From positions 1 through 40,371 of the IMG/VR virus record IMGVR_UViG_3300050133_000052: a stretch of DNA of 40,371 bases; one strand, written 5' to 3'. This document shows positions 31,820 to 38,840 of this stretch, in pieces. This DNA is from a virus. The position numbers and the translations under genes were made by a program. The notes under the pieces are model-generated. The model was given only the letters and a program-made list of their open reading frames with translations. It had not been told where the DNA came from and ran no database searches. The number at the start of each line of letters is the position of its first letter. The first letter of the stretch is position 1.

Positions 31820-31837
31820 GGGCGGGATTAGCCGCCC
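31820..31837 (-). promoter_or_regulatory. leader hairpin of the DUF5131 gene
   Basis: GGGCGG (31820-31825) pairs with CCGCCC (31832-31837) around GATTAG, between the SSB stop and the ribosome site of the DUF5131 gene, without a T-run. Probably a transcript-processing or translation-control hairpin. Confidence 0.4.
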
Positions 31838-31848
31838 ATAACGTTTAA

Positions 31849-32274
31849 TTAAGGGAGATCGTCCCCTGCAATCTCAACAAAATCATCACAATTTGCCTCG
31901 GTCATCGGTACGCCCATATTCTCCGCGTTCTTTGCAATCTCGCTCATTCCGTCCTGCTTGCGCTCTGCGAAGTCAACCTGTGACGCCACTATCTCTGTGG
32001 CCTTGCGCTTATTGCCCTGCTTGTCCTCGTAGGAGCGCGTCTGAATGGCACCCGTGACAGCTACAAGTTGGCCTTTGTGAAAATACTTTGAAACAAATTC
32101 GGCTGTCTGCCGCCAGCAGACGACATCAATAAAATCTGCCTGACGCTCTGCCCCTGCTTTGACATATCCTCTATCAACTGCGAGTGTGAAAGAGCAAACC
32201 GATATATCCGATTGAGTGTGTTTTAACTCCGGCTCTGCTGTTAATCTTCCGTTCAAGGCGCATACATTAAGCAA
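31849..32274 (-). CDS. ssb-like: single-stranded DNA-binding protein
   Basis: A 141-residue SSB. The OB fold holds LNGRLTAEPELKHT, CSFTLAVDRG and VVCWRQTAEFVSKYFHKGQ in the usual order (about 5-105), then a short tail ending in an acidic IAGDDLP like the protein-interaction tip of SSBs. Start is TTG after AAAGGAGG; an upstream in-frame start at 32307 lacks it. It coats single strands in replication and recombination, next to HNH, NinB-like and annealing genes. Confidence 0.9.
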   Translation of the reverse strand: MLNVCALNGRLTAEPELKHTQSDISVCSFTLAVDRGYVKAGAERQADFIDVVCWRQTAEFVSKYFHKGQLVAVTGAIQTRSYEDKQGNKRKATEIVASQVDFAERKQDGMSEIAKNAENMGVPMTEANCDDFVEIAGDDLP

Positions 32275-32287
32275 AATAATTCCTCCT

Positions 32288-32536
32288 TTATAAATATGAT
32301 TTTCCAAAAACCGTTAAAAAGCTAAGTTCAGGATGCTCTCCCTCAAATTTGCGTTGCCCGTGCCGATGTATTTGTATTACCAATTCCTTGTCTTTTTCAT
32401 CTGTCACGATTTGATGATGATACCGGCATAGCCATATTTTCAGATTATATTCTTCTGATGTTTTCCTCCGGCAACCTCCAAAGCAATGATGGGATTCTAA
32501 GTTTTGAGTTGTGCCGCATACCCAGCATCTATTCAT
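32288..32536 (-). CDS. HNH-nuclease-like small protein
   Basis: An 82-residue protein with CWVCG near 4-8, ESHHCFGG near 14, WLCRYHHQIV near 34-43 and an FGKSYL ending, the layout of small HNH-type proteins in Firmicutes phages. The His pair and Cys pairs are consistent with a ββα-metal site. Activity not shown; recombination or packaging help is possible. ATG after GGTGGGG. Confidence 0.7.
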   Translation of the reverse strand: MNRCWVCGTTQNLESHHCFGGCRRKTSEEYNLKIWLCRYHHQIVTDEKDKELVIQIHRHGQRKFEGEHPELSFLTVFGKSYL

Positions 32537-33065
32537 TGCCCCACCTACTTTTCAACAGAGCCAATTCCTGCGGTGTCATGGTTTCAATGCCTAACTCTTT
32601 TGCCTCGTTGACTATGTAGTCGATCAGTACGCTCATTTCTCGAGTGTCGTAAACTGACGAGCCATAATAGGCTATAATCTTTTTAAATCCTGCGAGTTTG
32701 CTATCTTCAAATTCCTCCGCAAACCAGCCCATACCTCGGCAGTTCCACCTATGCAAAAATGTCTCGACCGCATCGTTACGAAGTGGGAAAAAATCAAACT
32801 GTCCCACGTTTTTTATAGCGTCTTGATAAACAAATTCTTTGGTGTTTCGGATGACCTCGGAAATCTTTTGACACAAAACCCATAAATAAGCGTTGGCGTC
32901 TAAACTGCGTTTCTTCCGATATTCTTTGAGTGTCGCAACGTAAAACTTTTCTTTCATACCTGCAGCAAATTCTTTCGCAATGGCAGGGGCTCTGACCTTT
33001 AAAGAGAGCCAAAACCCCTCACCGTCCTGTGACCATTTCGCACGGTCGAAGAGCAAATCAGGCAT
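32529..33065 (-). CDS. NinB-like recombination protein
   Basis: A 178-residue protein with KKRSLDANAYLWVLCQKISEV near 50-70, and YYGSSVYDTREMSVLIDYIV near 133-152, the pattern of NinB-type phage recombination mediators that help loading on SSB-coated DNA. It starts ATG after AAGGTGA and overlaps the annealing-protein and HNH genes by 8 bases. The assignment is by pattern and context. Confidence 0.6.
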   Translation of the reverse strand: MPDLLFDRAKWSQDGEGFWLSLKVRAPAIAKEFAAGMKEKFYVATLKEYRKKRSLDANAYLWVLCQKISEVIRNTKEFVYQDAIKNVGQFDFFPLRNDAVETFLHRWNCRGMGWFAEEFEDSKLAGFKKIIAYYGSSVYDTREMSVLIDYIVNEAKELGIETMTPQELALLKSRWGNE

Positions 33066-33723
33066 TCTTGTTCACCTTACCATTGAGCCATATCAAAATT
33101 TTATCGCCCTGAGTTTCGGAAAGTTCTTCGATGGTATCGACCCTGTAGTTACCTTTTAAATTAGCCTTTATGTAGTCATCCGTGAGGCTAAGTTTTTTGA
33201 TAATGTCGTGAATTACTTTTGACTTTATGGCATTTATGCGCGCCTCTAAGATTGGTGGAATGTTTTCAGGTGGTATTATTTCCGGCTTAGACTTGCTATA
33301 CTTTGTATCATCCTTATCCCAATAAATATCTGCGGCTACGCCTAAAGCCTTGCATGACACGCTTATGGCATCTGTGAGTGCCATTTTGTAGCACTCGTCA
33401 CTTACAAATAGGCCGCTTTTCTCTTTTGCCACAAAAGCGCTGCCGCCTGTGCCAGGTATTGCGTCGCTCCACTTGTCGCCGTCTTTGATAAACATTGAGA
33501 TATTAACGAAAGCTGATATTTCGCCGTTTGCGCCTGTCTCAAGCCACATCTTTTCAATTTGATATTTCCAACCAATTCCGCAAGTGCCAAACTGCTCCGT
33601 CATCGCTTTAATACGCCACATCGGGTTAATATCTGTTTTGCCGCTCATTCTGCCGCCGCTAATTGACTTTAGTGCTTCTTTTGGCGGCTGGCGTAAAGCA
33701 TTATAAATCGTTAAATTATCCAA
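33058..33723 (-). CDS. single-strand annealing protein, Sak3/Rad52-like
   Basis: A 221-residue protein with KTDINPMWRIKAMTEQFG, CGIGWKYQIEKMW, WSDAIPGTGGSAFV and KMALTDAISVSCKALGVAADIYW in the order seen in phage Rad52-superfamily annealing proteins (Sak3 / DUF1071 type). Such proteins pair complementary single strands in phage recombination. Start is TTG after GAGGAT. Its neighbours (coiled-coil protein, NinB-like, HNH, SSB, RecU) form a recombination operon. Confidence 0.7.
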   Translation of the reverse strand: MDNLTIYNALRQPPKEALKSISGGRMSGKTDINPMWRIKAMTEQFGTCGIGWKYQIEKMWLETGANGEISAFVNISMFIKDGDKWSDAIPGTGGSAFVAKEKSGLFVSDECYKMALTDAISVSCKALGVAADIYWDKDDTKYSKSKPEIIPPENIPPILEARINAIKSKVIHDIIKKLSLTDDYIKANLKGNYRVDTIEELSETQGDKILIWLNGKVNKNA

Positions 33724-33725
33724 CG

Positions 33726-34382
33726 TTATATCCTCACTCTCGTCTGCTTGGTTTCAGTTATTTTAATGCCAGGTATTTCAACCTTGCCCTTAGCCGCCTT
33801 TACAAGCCTCTTGACAGCCCCTAAATCTACAGGGCGTAATTCTATGCCAGAAATTGAAACAGGGACAAGAGCGTTGTCTATGACGGTCACATCGTAGTCT
33901 ATGGAATAAGAAACGCCCTTGACTGCCGATTGAGTAATCTCTATAAAAGGTGCGGTATCAACAATCTGCGTTGCGGTCTGATATTCAGTTTGCGCCTCTT
34001 CAACTTTGCCGTCAGCTTCAAGCTCTTCGGCCTTTTTAAGTTGAGCCTCATATTCTGCCTCTTGAATTTTGCGGGCAGCTTCTTCTTTTACTCTGCGGAT
34101 GCGTTCCTGCTCCATCGTATAAGCGCCCATAAGCTTTTTGACTGCCGTTTCAGCCTCTTTCAAAGGCTCTAAAAATTGAGTTTCTTTCGCCGTTATGGCT
34201 TTCCATGAAGCATAAGCGTTGGCCTTGATATCTTTGAAAAAATCAACGACCGTGTCGCTATTGAATTTTATCTGCTTTAGAAACTCCGCTGCCGTGGTAT
34301 AATCTTCGTCGCAAGAAATAGTCATCATGCCCGACATGGATTTTAAAGATAATGCGGTTTCTTTTATTTGCTGTTCGTCCAT
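33726..34382 (-). CDS. coiled-coil protein of the recombination operon
   Basis: A 218-residue protein with an N-terminal domain (about 1-60), a long coiled coil (about 75-135, ending KAEELEADGKVEEAQ) and a globular C-terminus (VKGVSYSIDYDVTV...KITETKQTRVRI). Comparable proteins precede phage annealing-protein genes, in partnership with them. No nuclease motif. ATG after GGGAGAAA. Confidence 0.65.
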   Translation of the reverse strand: MDEQQIKETALSLKSMSGMMTISCDEDYTTAAEFLKQIKFNSDTVVDFFKDIKANAYASWKAITAKETQFLEPLKEAETAVKKLMGAYTMEQERIRRVKEEAARKIQEAEYEAQLKKAEELEADGKVEEAQTEYQTATQIVDTAPFIEITQSAVKGVSYSIDYDVTVIDNALVPVSISGIELRPVDLGAVKRLVKAAKGKVEIPGIKITETKQTRVRI

Positions 34383-34395
34383 TATTTTTTCTCCC

Positions 34396-34650
34396 TTAAT
34401 TTAATTTTTTTATGTCCTCGTGCCGGAATTTGTCTACTCGGCTCCCATGCCGGACTTCAATATATTCCCTATCAAATCCAATAACTTCCCCAAATCTTTC
34501 TACATGGTCAGCATACGGCCACATGCTCATAAACGGATTAATGATTTCCACCCTATCGCCTATGTAAAAACCATATAAACAACGTGCAGGGGGCGGCATC
34601 TTGTTCTCGTAGGTGGATTGCGCACGGTCAAGACCATCAACGTCAGACAT
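34396..34650 (-). CDS. small hypothetical protein, coupled
   Basis: An 84-residue protein (MSDVDGLDRAQS, then PPPARCLYGFYIGDRVEII) whose ATG overlaps the stop of the 216-residue gene by 8 bases; a longer reading from 34716 overlaps it by 74. It has a beta-rich C-terminal part of SH3-like look. Unknown. Confidence 0.55.
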   Translation of the reverse strand: MSDVDGLDRAQSTYENKMPPPARCLYGFYIGDRVEIINPFMSMWPYADHVERFGEVIGFDREYIEVRHGSRVDKFRHEDIKKLN

Positions 34651-35293
34651 TTTCAGCAGCATCCACAAGTTCGGATTTAAAGCCGTCGAAGTCGTCAAAG
34701 TCTTTGATGTTATCATGTGCGTCGGTTAAAAAGTTAAAAGCAATTGTCCTGTCGCCCTCGGATAATTTGAGATACCGCTCAAACTCAGATTTATAACGCT
34801 CTTTCGCGTATTCCTCTGCTCCCGCATCCTCAATCTTGCCGATAAATTCGTTTACTATTTCGGCTCTTGCCTTTGCAGTATCGTCATAGTCCTTTTTGGC
34901 TTCTTTGTATTGAGACAGTGCTGCGTCAGCAATTTGTTTGTCTTTCAGCACGGAATTGTAATACTCAGTTGAAAAATATTTTTCAGTTCCGATTGACGGT
35001 TTGTTATAATCCTCGATCGGTTTTATCACTCTGGTCGAATAGTCGTAACTAACCAATTCAGACGATTGCAATATTTCTAATACCTTTGCCGCGTCCTCTA
35101 AATTTAAAAACTTAAGACCCCCAAGAACATAAACCGTTACATCTGGATTAATAACCTTTACGGTCGGCTCAACCGGAACTTCTGGAAGAAGTGGTATACC
35201 CGCCAAAGCGCACTCATAATCAAGCATCATGCTTATCTGTTCCTCTGTTAAATTTGCAAGTTCCTTTTTGTTCATTTCTTCAAAACGTTTCAT
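34643..35293 (-). CDS. hypothetical early protein
   Basis: A 216-residue protein, mostly helical, with an acidic/Lys-rich middle. It starts ATG after AAGGGAAA. The first 60 residues are rich in leucine, and the part around 120-175 looks like coiled coil. No known family; conserved early-operon position suggests replication or recombination support. Confidence 0.6.
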   Translation of the reverse strand: MKRFEEMNKKELANLTEEQISMMLDYECALAGIPLLPEVPVEPTVKVINPDVTVYVLGGLKFLNLEDAAKVLEILQSSELVSYDYSTRVIKPIEDYNKPSIGTEKYFSTEYYNSVLKDKQIADAALSQYKEAKKDYDDTAKARAEIVNEFIGKIEDAGAEEYAKERYKSEFERYLKLSEGDRTIAFNFLTDAHDNIKDFDDFDGFKSELVDAAENV

Positions 35294-35482
35294 TTAATTT
35301 CCCTTGCTTTCTGCCTTATAAAGGCTTAAAATATAAACAGTTATTTTTCTTATGCGCCGTACGAGCCTTTGTAGGGCTTGTACGGCTTTGCTTTTGGGGT
35401 TTTGGATTATGTAGCCCCCGAATGATAGCGCTGTAAATGGTATGCCGAACATTAGCAGGATGCGGATTACTGCGGCGGTCAT
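35294..35482 (-). CDS. small membrane protein
   Basis: A 62-residue protein with one N-terminal membrane span (VIRILLMFGIPFTALSFGGYII) and a basic tail (RLVRRIRK). It overlaps the previous gene by ATGA and ends one base before the 216-residue gene. Unknown. Confidence 0.55.
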   Translation of the reverse strand: MTAAVIRILLMFGIPFTALSFGGYIIQNPKSKAVQALQRLVRRIRKITVYILSLYKAESKGN

Positions 35483-35700
35483 GACGGCAAGCCCAACAAT
35501 TCAAGCGCCGCAAACATTCCGATAGCATAGATAACATTTTTGCTTATTTTCGCTTCACGCACGACTGCCTCAATCTGCACATCGCTCACCGTGTAAAGGT
35601 GAGGCAGCTTTTGAACATCCATTGGCTCAAACTTTATTTCTTTAATGCCGAGCTCATCTGCGTGCTCTGATAAAGTTTCTGCAAGTGATTTTTTAATCAT
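35479..35700 (-). CDS. hypothetical early protein
   Basis: A 73-residue protein with amphipathic helices and a hydrophobic C-terminal stretch (VIYAIGMFAALELLG). Follows the 114-residue gene by two bases and overlaps the membrane protein by four. Unknown; the tail could touch the membrane. Confidence 0.55.
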   Translation of the reverse strand: MIKKSLAETLSEHADELGIKEIKFEPMDVQKLPHLYTVSDVQIEAVVREAKISKNVIYAIGMFAALELLGLPS

Positions 35701-35702
35701 GA

Positions 35703-36047
35703 CTATTCCTCCCCGTAAAAACGGTCTGACTTTTTCGGTTCTGTTGTTCTGCCTGTGATAAAATCCGTATCAATAACAGCCCCAGACTCCAACTCGTCAA
35801 AATGCTCGTTGATGTATTGATGTGCAACCCGCAATTCATCAATTTTTTGTTTAGAGGGGTCGCAAACCGAAACACTGTCAAATTCAATCGGGAAAACAAA
35901 GTAATATCTGTTCCATTCTATTTGGTCTCTACCAAATCCCGATTTCCCTAATAGCCACGCCTCAGCCTCATTCACTGCGCCAAGTTTTATTGCCATTACC
36001 GGGATGCAAGTCGCCGGGGCTCTTACCTCAAATAGTTTAGTTTCCAT
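35703..36047 (-). CDS. hypothetical early protein
   Basis: A 114-residue protein (METKLFEVRAPATCIPVMAIKLG...) with no recognised family, ATG after AAAGGAGG. First of the run of small genes after the MazF-antirepressor gene. Possibly a small structural or regulatory protein. Confidence 0.55.
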   Translation of the reverse strand: METKLFEVRAPATCIPVMAIKLGAVNEAEAWLLGKSGFGRDQIEWNRYYFVFPIEFDSVSVCDPSKQKIDELRVAHQYINEHFDELESGAVIDTDFITGRTTEPKKSDRFYGEE

Positions 36048-36096
36048 TTTTTATTCCTCCTTTCAAATTCTCGCCGCTGACATTGTGCGGCTTGTC

Positions 36097-37233
36097 CTAT
36101 ACCATCCTGACCGGCAACATATCCGTTGCTGACATGTAGGCCACTTCTTTCATGTACCCTTTTTTAATAAGAAAACGCCGGATGAAGTCAATACCCTTTT
36201 GGTAAACAACTGTCTTGTAATTTTCGTGTACCTCGCCAGTCTTGGGGCTGGTATAGGTGCTTTCAATAACTCTAAAGTAGTGGCGGTCGCAAAACTCTTG
36301 ATAGGGTATGTTGTTTGCCATGAGGATTGAGCTGTCTCTTAAAATGCGGAACAGGGTTGTCCGACCTTTGCTAAAATTAATAACCTTTGCGACGGTGCCG
36401 ATGTCGATGCAATCCTTTGAGCCGGTGACTGTGTCATAAAAATCTGCCTTAGGCTGCAACTCTGCGGCTTTATGTTCCGCTACGAGCCGCCCCTCACGTT
36501 CTGTCTTGATTGCAATCGCAAGCTTTATAATGTAGTCGGGGTTTAAAAGGGTTTGCTCGATCACCTCGGGGGTCATGTACGCGCCGTGCTTGCGGATGGA
36601 GGGGATTACCTCGGCTGCAAGCCAATCAGTAAACTTTTCGGCTTCGGGTTTGCGTGACGAGAAAACGAGCTTATAAATTCCTGCCTCGTTAATAATGTTC
36701 ATTTCTTGATTGCCGCCAAGGGTGCTGATACTGTGCGTACCCTTTGTTTGATCTGATAGTCTTGAAATTGCGTTCCATGTATCAACTATCTCCAAAATGT
36801 CGCATACATCTTTTGCGACAAACCAAACCTCGCCATCCTTTTCAACCGTTCTGACTTGTCTATCTGAATAATTAAAAACCTGCAATTGATTGTCCGTTTT
36901 GTCCACATCCTTTTCTTTAAATTTAAAGTGATTTTTCAGGGCAGTAAGAAGTTCCTCAATTTTTGATACCGGTAACGTGCCTATGTAACTTTTAAATCTG
37001 AATTTGTCAATTGACCTGATTTGCTCGCACATAATATCAGACAGTGCATCGGCATGAACCTTAACGTGTGTAGGGCTTTCCATGATCGTCTTTGTCATAG
37101 GGCAAATGGTTACAAGTGCATGGTATGTTTCATCCTCGCAGATAACCACAACTGGCCTCATGCCCCGTTGCTCATGATGTCCCGACGTTCCAAGATCGGC
37201 ATAATACATCTGACCTATTTGGTAGTCCAACAT
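36097..37233 (-). CDS. fusion of MazF/PemK-like toxin and BRO-N phage antirepressor
   Basis: A 378-residue two-function protein. Residues 5-105 are a MazF/PemK-type fold: GQMYYADLGTSGHHEQRGMRPVVVI with R26 and then CPMT with T47, the residues that correspond to the RNase site of MazF. Residues about 115-215 are a BRO-N domain (RTVEKDGEVWFVAKDVCDILEI, FTDWLAAEVIPSIRKHG), and about 240-365 an antirepressor C-terminal (ANT/KilAC) domain. No stop or good internal start separates the parts. The normal job of BRO-N/ANT proteins is to inactivate repressors; an RNase head would be new. It begins ATG after AAGGAGATA. Confidence 0.85.
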   Translation of the reverse strand: MLDYQIGQMYYADLGTSGHHEQRGMRPVVVICEDETYHALVTICPMTKTIMESPTHVKVHADALSDIMCEQIRSIDKFRFKSYIGTLPVSKIEELLTALKNHFKFKEKDVDKTDNQLQVFNYSDRQVRTVEKDGEVWFVAKDVCDILEIVDTWNAISRLSDQTKGTHSISTLGGNQEMNIINEAGIYKLVFSSRKPEAEKFTDWLAAEVIPSIRKHGAYMTPEVIEQTLLNPDYIIKLAIAIKTEREGRLVAEHKAAELQPKADFYDTVTGSKDCIDIGTVAKVINFSKGRTTLFRILRDSSILMANNIPYQEFCDRHYFRVIESTYTSPKTGEVHENYKTVVYQKGIDFIRRFLIKKGYMKEVAYMSATDMLPVRMV

Positions 37234-37248
37234 TTTATCTCCTTCCTT

Positions 37249-37458
37249 TTAAATCATCAATTCCCTCATATAAACCTGCTGATTGATTTCGACCATGTGG
37301 GCAATTTCGGCCTTTGTGATTTTTCTATCCGAATAACGAATTAAAACTGTCGCGCCTGACGGGTCTTTACAAACTTCGGCGTATTGCTCGGTTGGTAAAA
37401 AGGGATGCTTCATTTTTGCGTTATCTTCTTCACTGATCTCGACCGGATATTTGCCCAT
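37249..37458 (-). CDS. hypothetical protein upstream of fusion gene
   Basis: A 69-residue protein starting MGKYPVEISEED after GAGGTGG; an in-frame start at 37512 lacks it. Its stop is 15 bases before the MazF-antirepressor gene, so it could be an antitoxin-like partner, but no antitoxin motif is seen. Strongly acidic middle, helical C-terminus. Confidence 0.55.
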   Translation of the reverse strand: MGKYPVEISEEDNAKMKHPFLPTEQYAEVCKDPSGATVLIRYSDRKITKAEIAHMVEINQQVYMRELMI

Positions 37459-37502
37459 AATAACCACCTCGTTAAATCGTATGTAACGCTGATTGTCCGT
37501 GT

Positions 37503-37688
37503 TTACTCCCATCCAAAGTATTTTTTGATCTTGGTTTCAAGTGGTGCGCTTACATCCTGACCATGCAAGGTTGACCATGTAAAATTGTAATTAGAGTTGA
37601 TTGCTGTCGTGAGTTCCCTAAGAGATATGCCCCGTTTGCTAAGTTCGGAATATACTCTCAGCCCAAATTCGGATAATTTGTATTTCAT
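37503..37688 (-). CDS. Cro-like small HTH regulator
   Basis: A 61-residue protein starting MKYKLSEFGLRVYSELSKRGISLREL after AAAAGGAGG; the upstream in-frame start at 37805 is not supported. The HTH-like helices (residues about 5-45) and the first position on the leftward transcript opposite the CI-like gene suit a Cro-type repressor or activator of the lytic transcript. DNA-binding residues are not individually certain. Confidence 0.6.
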   Translation of the reverse strand: MKYKLSEFGLRVYSELSKRGISLRELTTAINSNYNFTWSTLHGQDVSAPLETKIKKYFGWE

Positions 37689-37760
37689 TAAAATCCTCCT
37701 TTTCGACAAGTTGCACAAATTTAGCAGTAAAAATTCATAGCTATTTTTGTGTATTTTATA

Positions 37761-37789
37761 TTGACATTTAAAATTCCGAAGTTTAACAT
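37761..37789 (+). promoter_or_regulatory. possible promoter toward the repressor gene
   Basis: TTGACA (37761-37766) and TAACAT (37784-37789) are 17 bases apart on the plus strand, upstream of the operators. It would give a leader of about 130 bases for the CI-like gene. Candidate only; a promoter nearer to the gene could be overlooked. Confidence 0.35.
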
Positions 37790-37840
37790 TATGTTGTTCG
37801 GACAATAATAATAAACGCAGGAATTTTTATGTCTGTGTAT

Positions 37841-37869
37841 AGTATATCTTAGAGTTCTAAGAATATCAA
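37841..37869 (-). promoter_or_regulatory. lytic (PR-like) promoter
   Basis: On the minus strand TTGATA (37869-37864) and TATACT (37846-37841) are exactly 17 bases apart, and that spacer is filled by the first operator (37847-37862). Transcription would start near 37834 and read the Cro-like gene, the fusion gene and the early operon. A repressor bound in the spacer would block polymerase directly. Confidence 0.75.
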
Positions 37870-37893
37870 TAGATATCTCTTAGTTTTCTAAGA
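37847..37893. promoter_or_regulatory. operators of the lysis-lysogeny switch
   Basis: Two palindromes: TCTTAGAGTTCTAAGA (37847-37862) and TCTTAGTTTTCTAAGA (37878-37893), sharing TCTTAG...CTAAGA half-sites, with centres 31 bases apart. A weaker ATATC-AATA-GATAT palindrome lies between (37863-37876). They overlap the leftward promoter and are 36 bases from the CI-like start, so they are the likely CI and Cro binding sites. Confidence 0.75.
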
Positions 37894-37928
37894 TTTGTCA
37901 CTATGCATATATAGGAGTATGATAAATT

Positions 37929-38351
37929 GTGAATTATGACGATAAGAAAGCTATAGATAGAATTTTTGAATTGCTTGATCAAAAAGGAATAAAGCCCTCA
38001 AAAATGGCAGAAGATTTAAGATTCTCAACCGGCCTTGCTTCGCAATGGAAAGCTTATTTGCAGAAACCCTCAATAAACAAGATTAAATTGATCGCTCCTT
38101 ATTTAAATGTTACAATTCCTTATCTGCTTAATGGCTCAGAAGAACCAAATGTAACGCAAATTATAGCAAGTCGAATAAAAGAAATAAGACAGCAAGAAAG
38201 CCCCGTCTATGACGACGAGGCACTTGAATACTTGGATGAATTACGCAATAGACCTGAAATGAGGATGCTTTTTAAAACTGCAAAAAAATCAACCAAAGAG
38301 GATATCGAACGAACAGTAAAAATTATTGAAGCGTTAAAAGGAAGCGAGTAG
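37929..38351 (+). CDS. CI-like phage repressor (XRE-type HTH)
   Basis: A 140-residue protein with an HTH domain in residues about 5-60 (ISELL-like DQKGIKPSKMAEDLRFSTGLASQWKAYL) and a short C-terminal part; no LexA-type Ser-Lys peptidase signature, so it is inactivated not by self-cleavage but by the antirepressor or the ImmA-like protease next to it. Starts GTG after AGGAG 11 bases upstream. It is first in the plus lysogeny operon. Confidence 0.8.
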   Translation: MNYDDKKAIDRIFELLDQKGIKPSKMAEDLRFSTGLASQWKAYLQKPSINKIKLIAPYLNVTIPYLLNGSEEPNVTQIIASRIKEIRQQESPVYDDEALEYLDELRNRPEMRMLFKTAKKSTKEDIERTVKIIEALKGSE

Positions 38352-38352
38352 T

Positions 38353-38565
38353 TTGGACGAAGTGATTGTCAGATATTATGACCTGCCCTGCTCGGCAAAA
38401 GGCGTTACTGTTTTAGATGGAAACGGCGATTATAACATATATATTAATTCAAGACTTAACCATGAGCAGCAGCAGAAAGCAAAGCAGCATGAATTAAGGC
38501 ATATTAAATACGGAGATTTTTATTCGAAAAAGGACACAAAATTTATTGAACATAGGGCGGAATGA
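38353..38565 (+). CDS. mini ImmA/IrrE-like metallopeptidase
   Basis: A 70-residue protein with KQHELRHIKYGDF near 43-55, holding an HExxH zinc motif (HELRH). ImmA-type proteases usually have 120 or more residues and cut the phage repressor after DNA damage; this is about half size. Start is TTG at 38353, one base after the repressor stop, with AAAAGGAAG upstream in the repressor gene. Whether the short form is active is unclear. Confidence 0.65.
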   Translation: MDEVIVRYYDLPCSAKGVTVLDGNGDYNIYINSRLNHEQQQKAKQHELRHIKYGDFYSKKDTKFIEHRAE

Positions 38566-38837
38566 AAATGAAAGCGTTACGGATTTTAGGCTACATATTG
38601 TTCGGGGTTTCAATGTTGTTCGGGGCTTATCTTTACATTGTTTCTTTTTACTTATGGTTTAGTTTAATTGGTTATTGGGGTTATTTAGTTTCGATGTTTT
38701 TCGTACCCGATATAGTTCTTATTGTTATTCGCATAGTTCAGCATGGGTTTTTAGATTGGTATGTATTGTATTTTGTAGGTGACACTATTTTATTTTGGAT
38801 TGGTTTAATGCTTATGTCTGCCGGAAAGAAAGATTAA
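38562..38837 (+). CDS. small membrane protein in the lysogeny operon
   Basis: A 91-residue protein with three hydrophobic segments (residues about 7-28, 30-50 and 65-85). ATG overlaps the ImmA-like stop (ATGA), and it ends 4 bases before the integrase. Expressed in the lysogen; superinfection exclusion is a possible function, not shown. Confidence 0.6.
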   Translation: MKMKALRILGYILFGVSMLFGAYLYIVSFYLWFSLIGYWGYLVSMFFVPDIVLIVIRIVQHGFLDWYVLYFVGDTILFWIGLMLMSAGKKD

Positions 38838-38840
38838 ATT

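Noticed and set aside
31814-31826. CCTTTCGGGCGGG shared with 19815-19827
   Set aside because: A single 13-base match of GC-rich leader sequence is expected by chance a few times in a window of this length; no functional claim made.
36850-36960. Separate antirepressor gene starting at the junction of the MazF fusion
   Set aside because: No ATG, GTG or TTG with a well-spaced ribosome site was found there; an AAGGA lies near a GTG and an ACG, but the spacing is weak, so I treat it as one fused protein.
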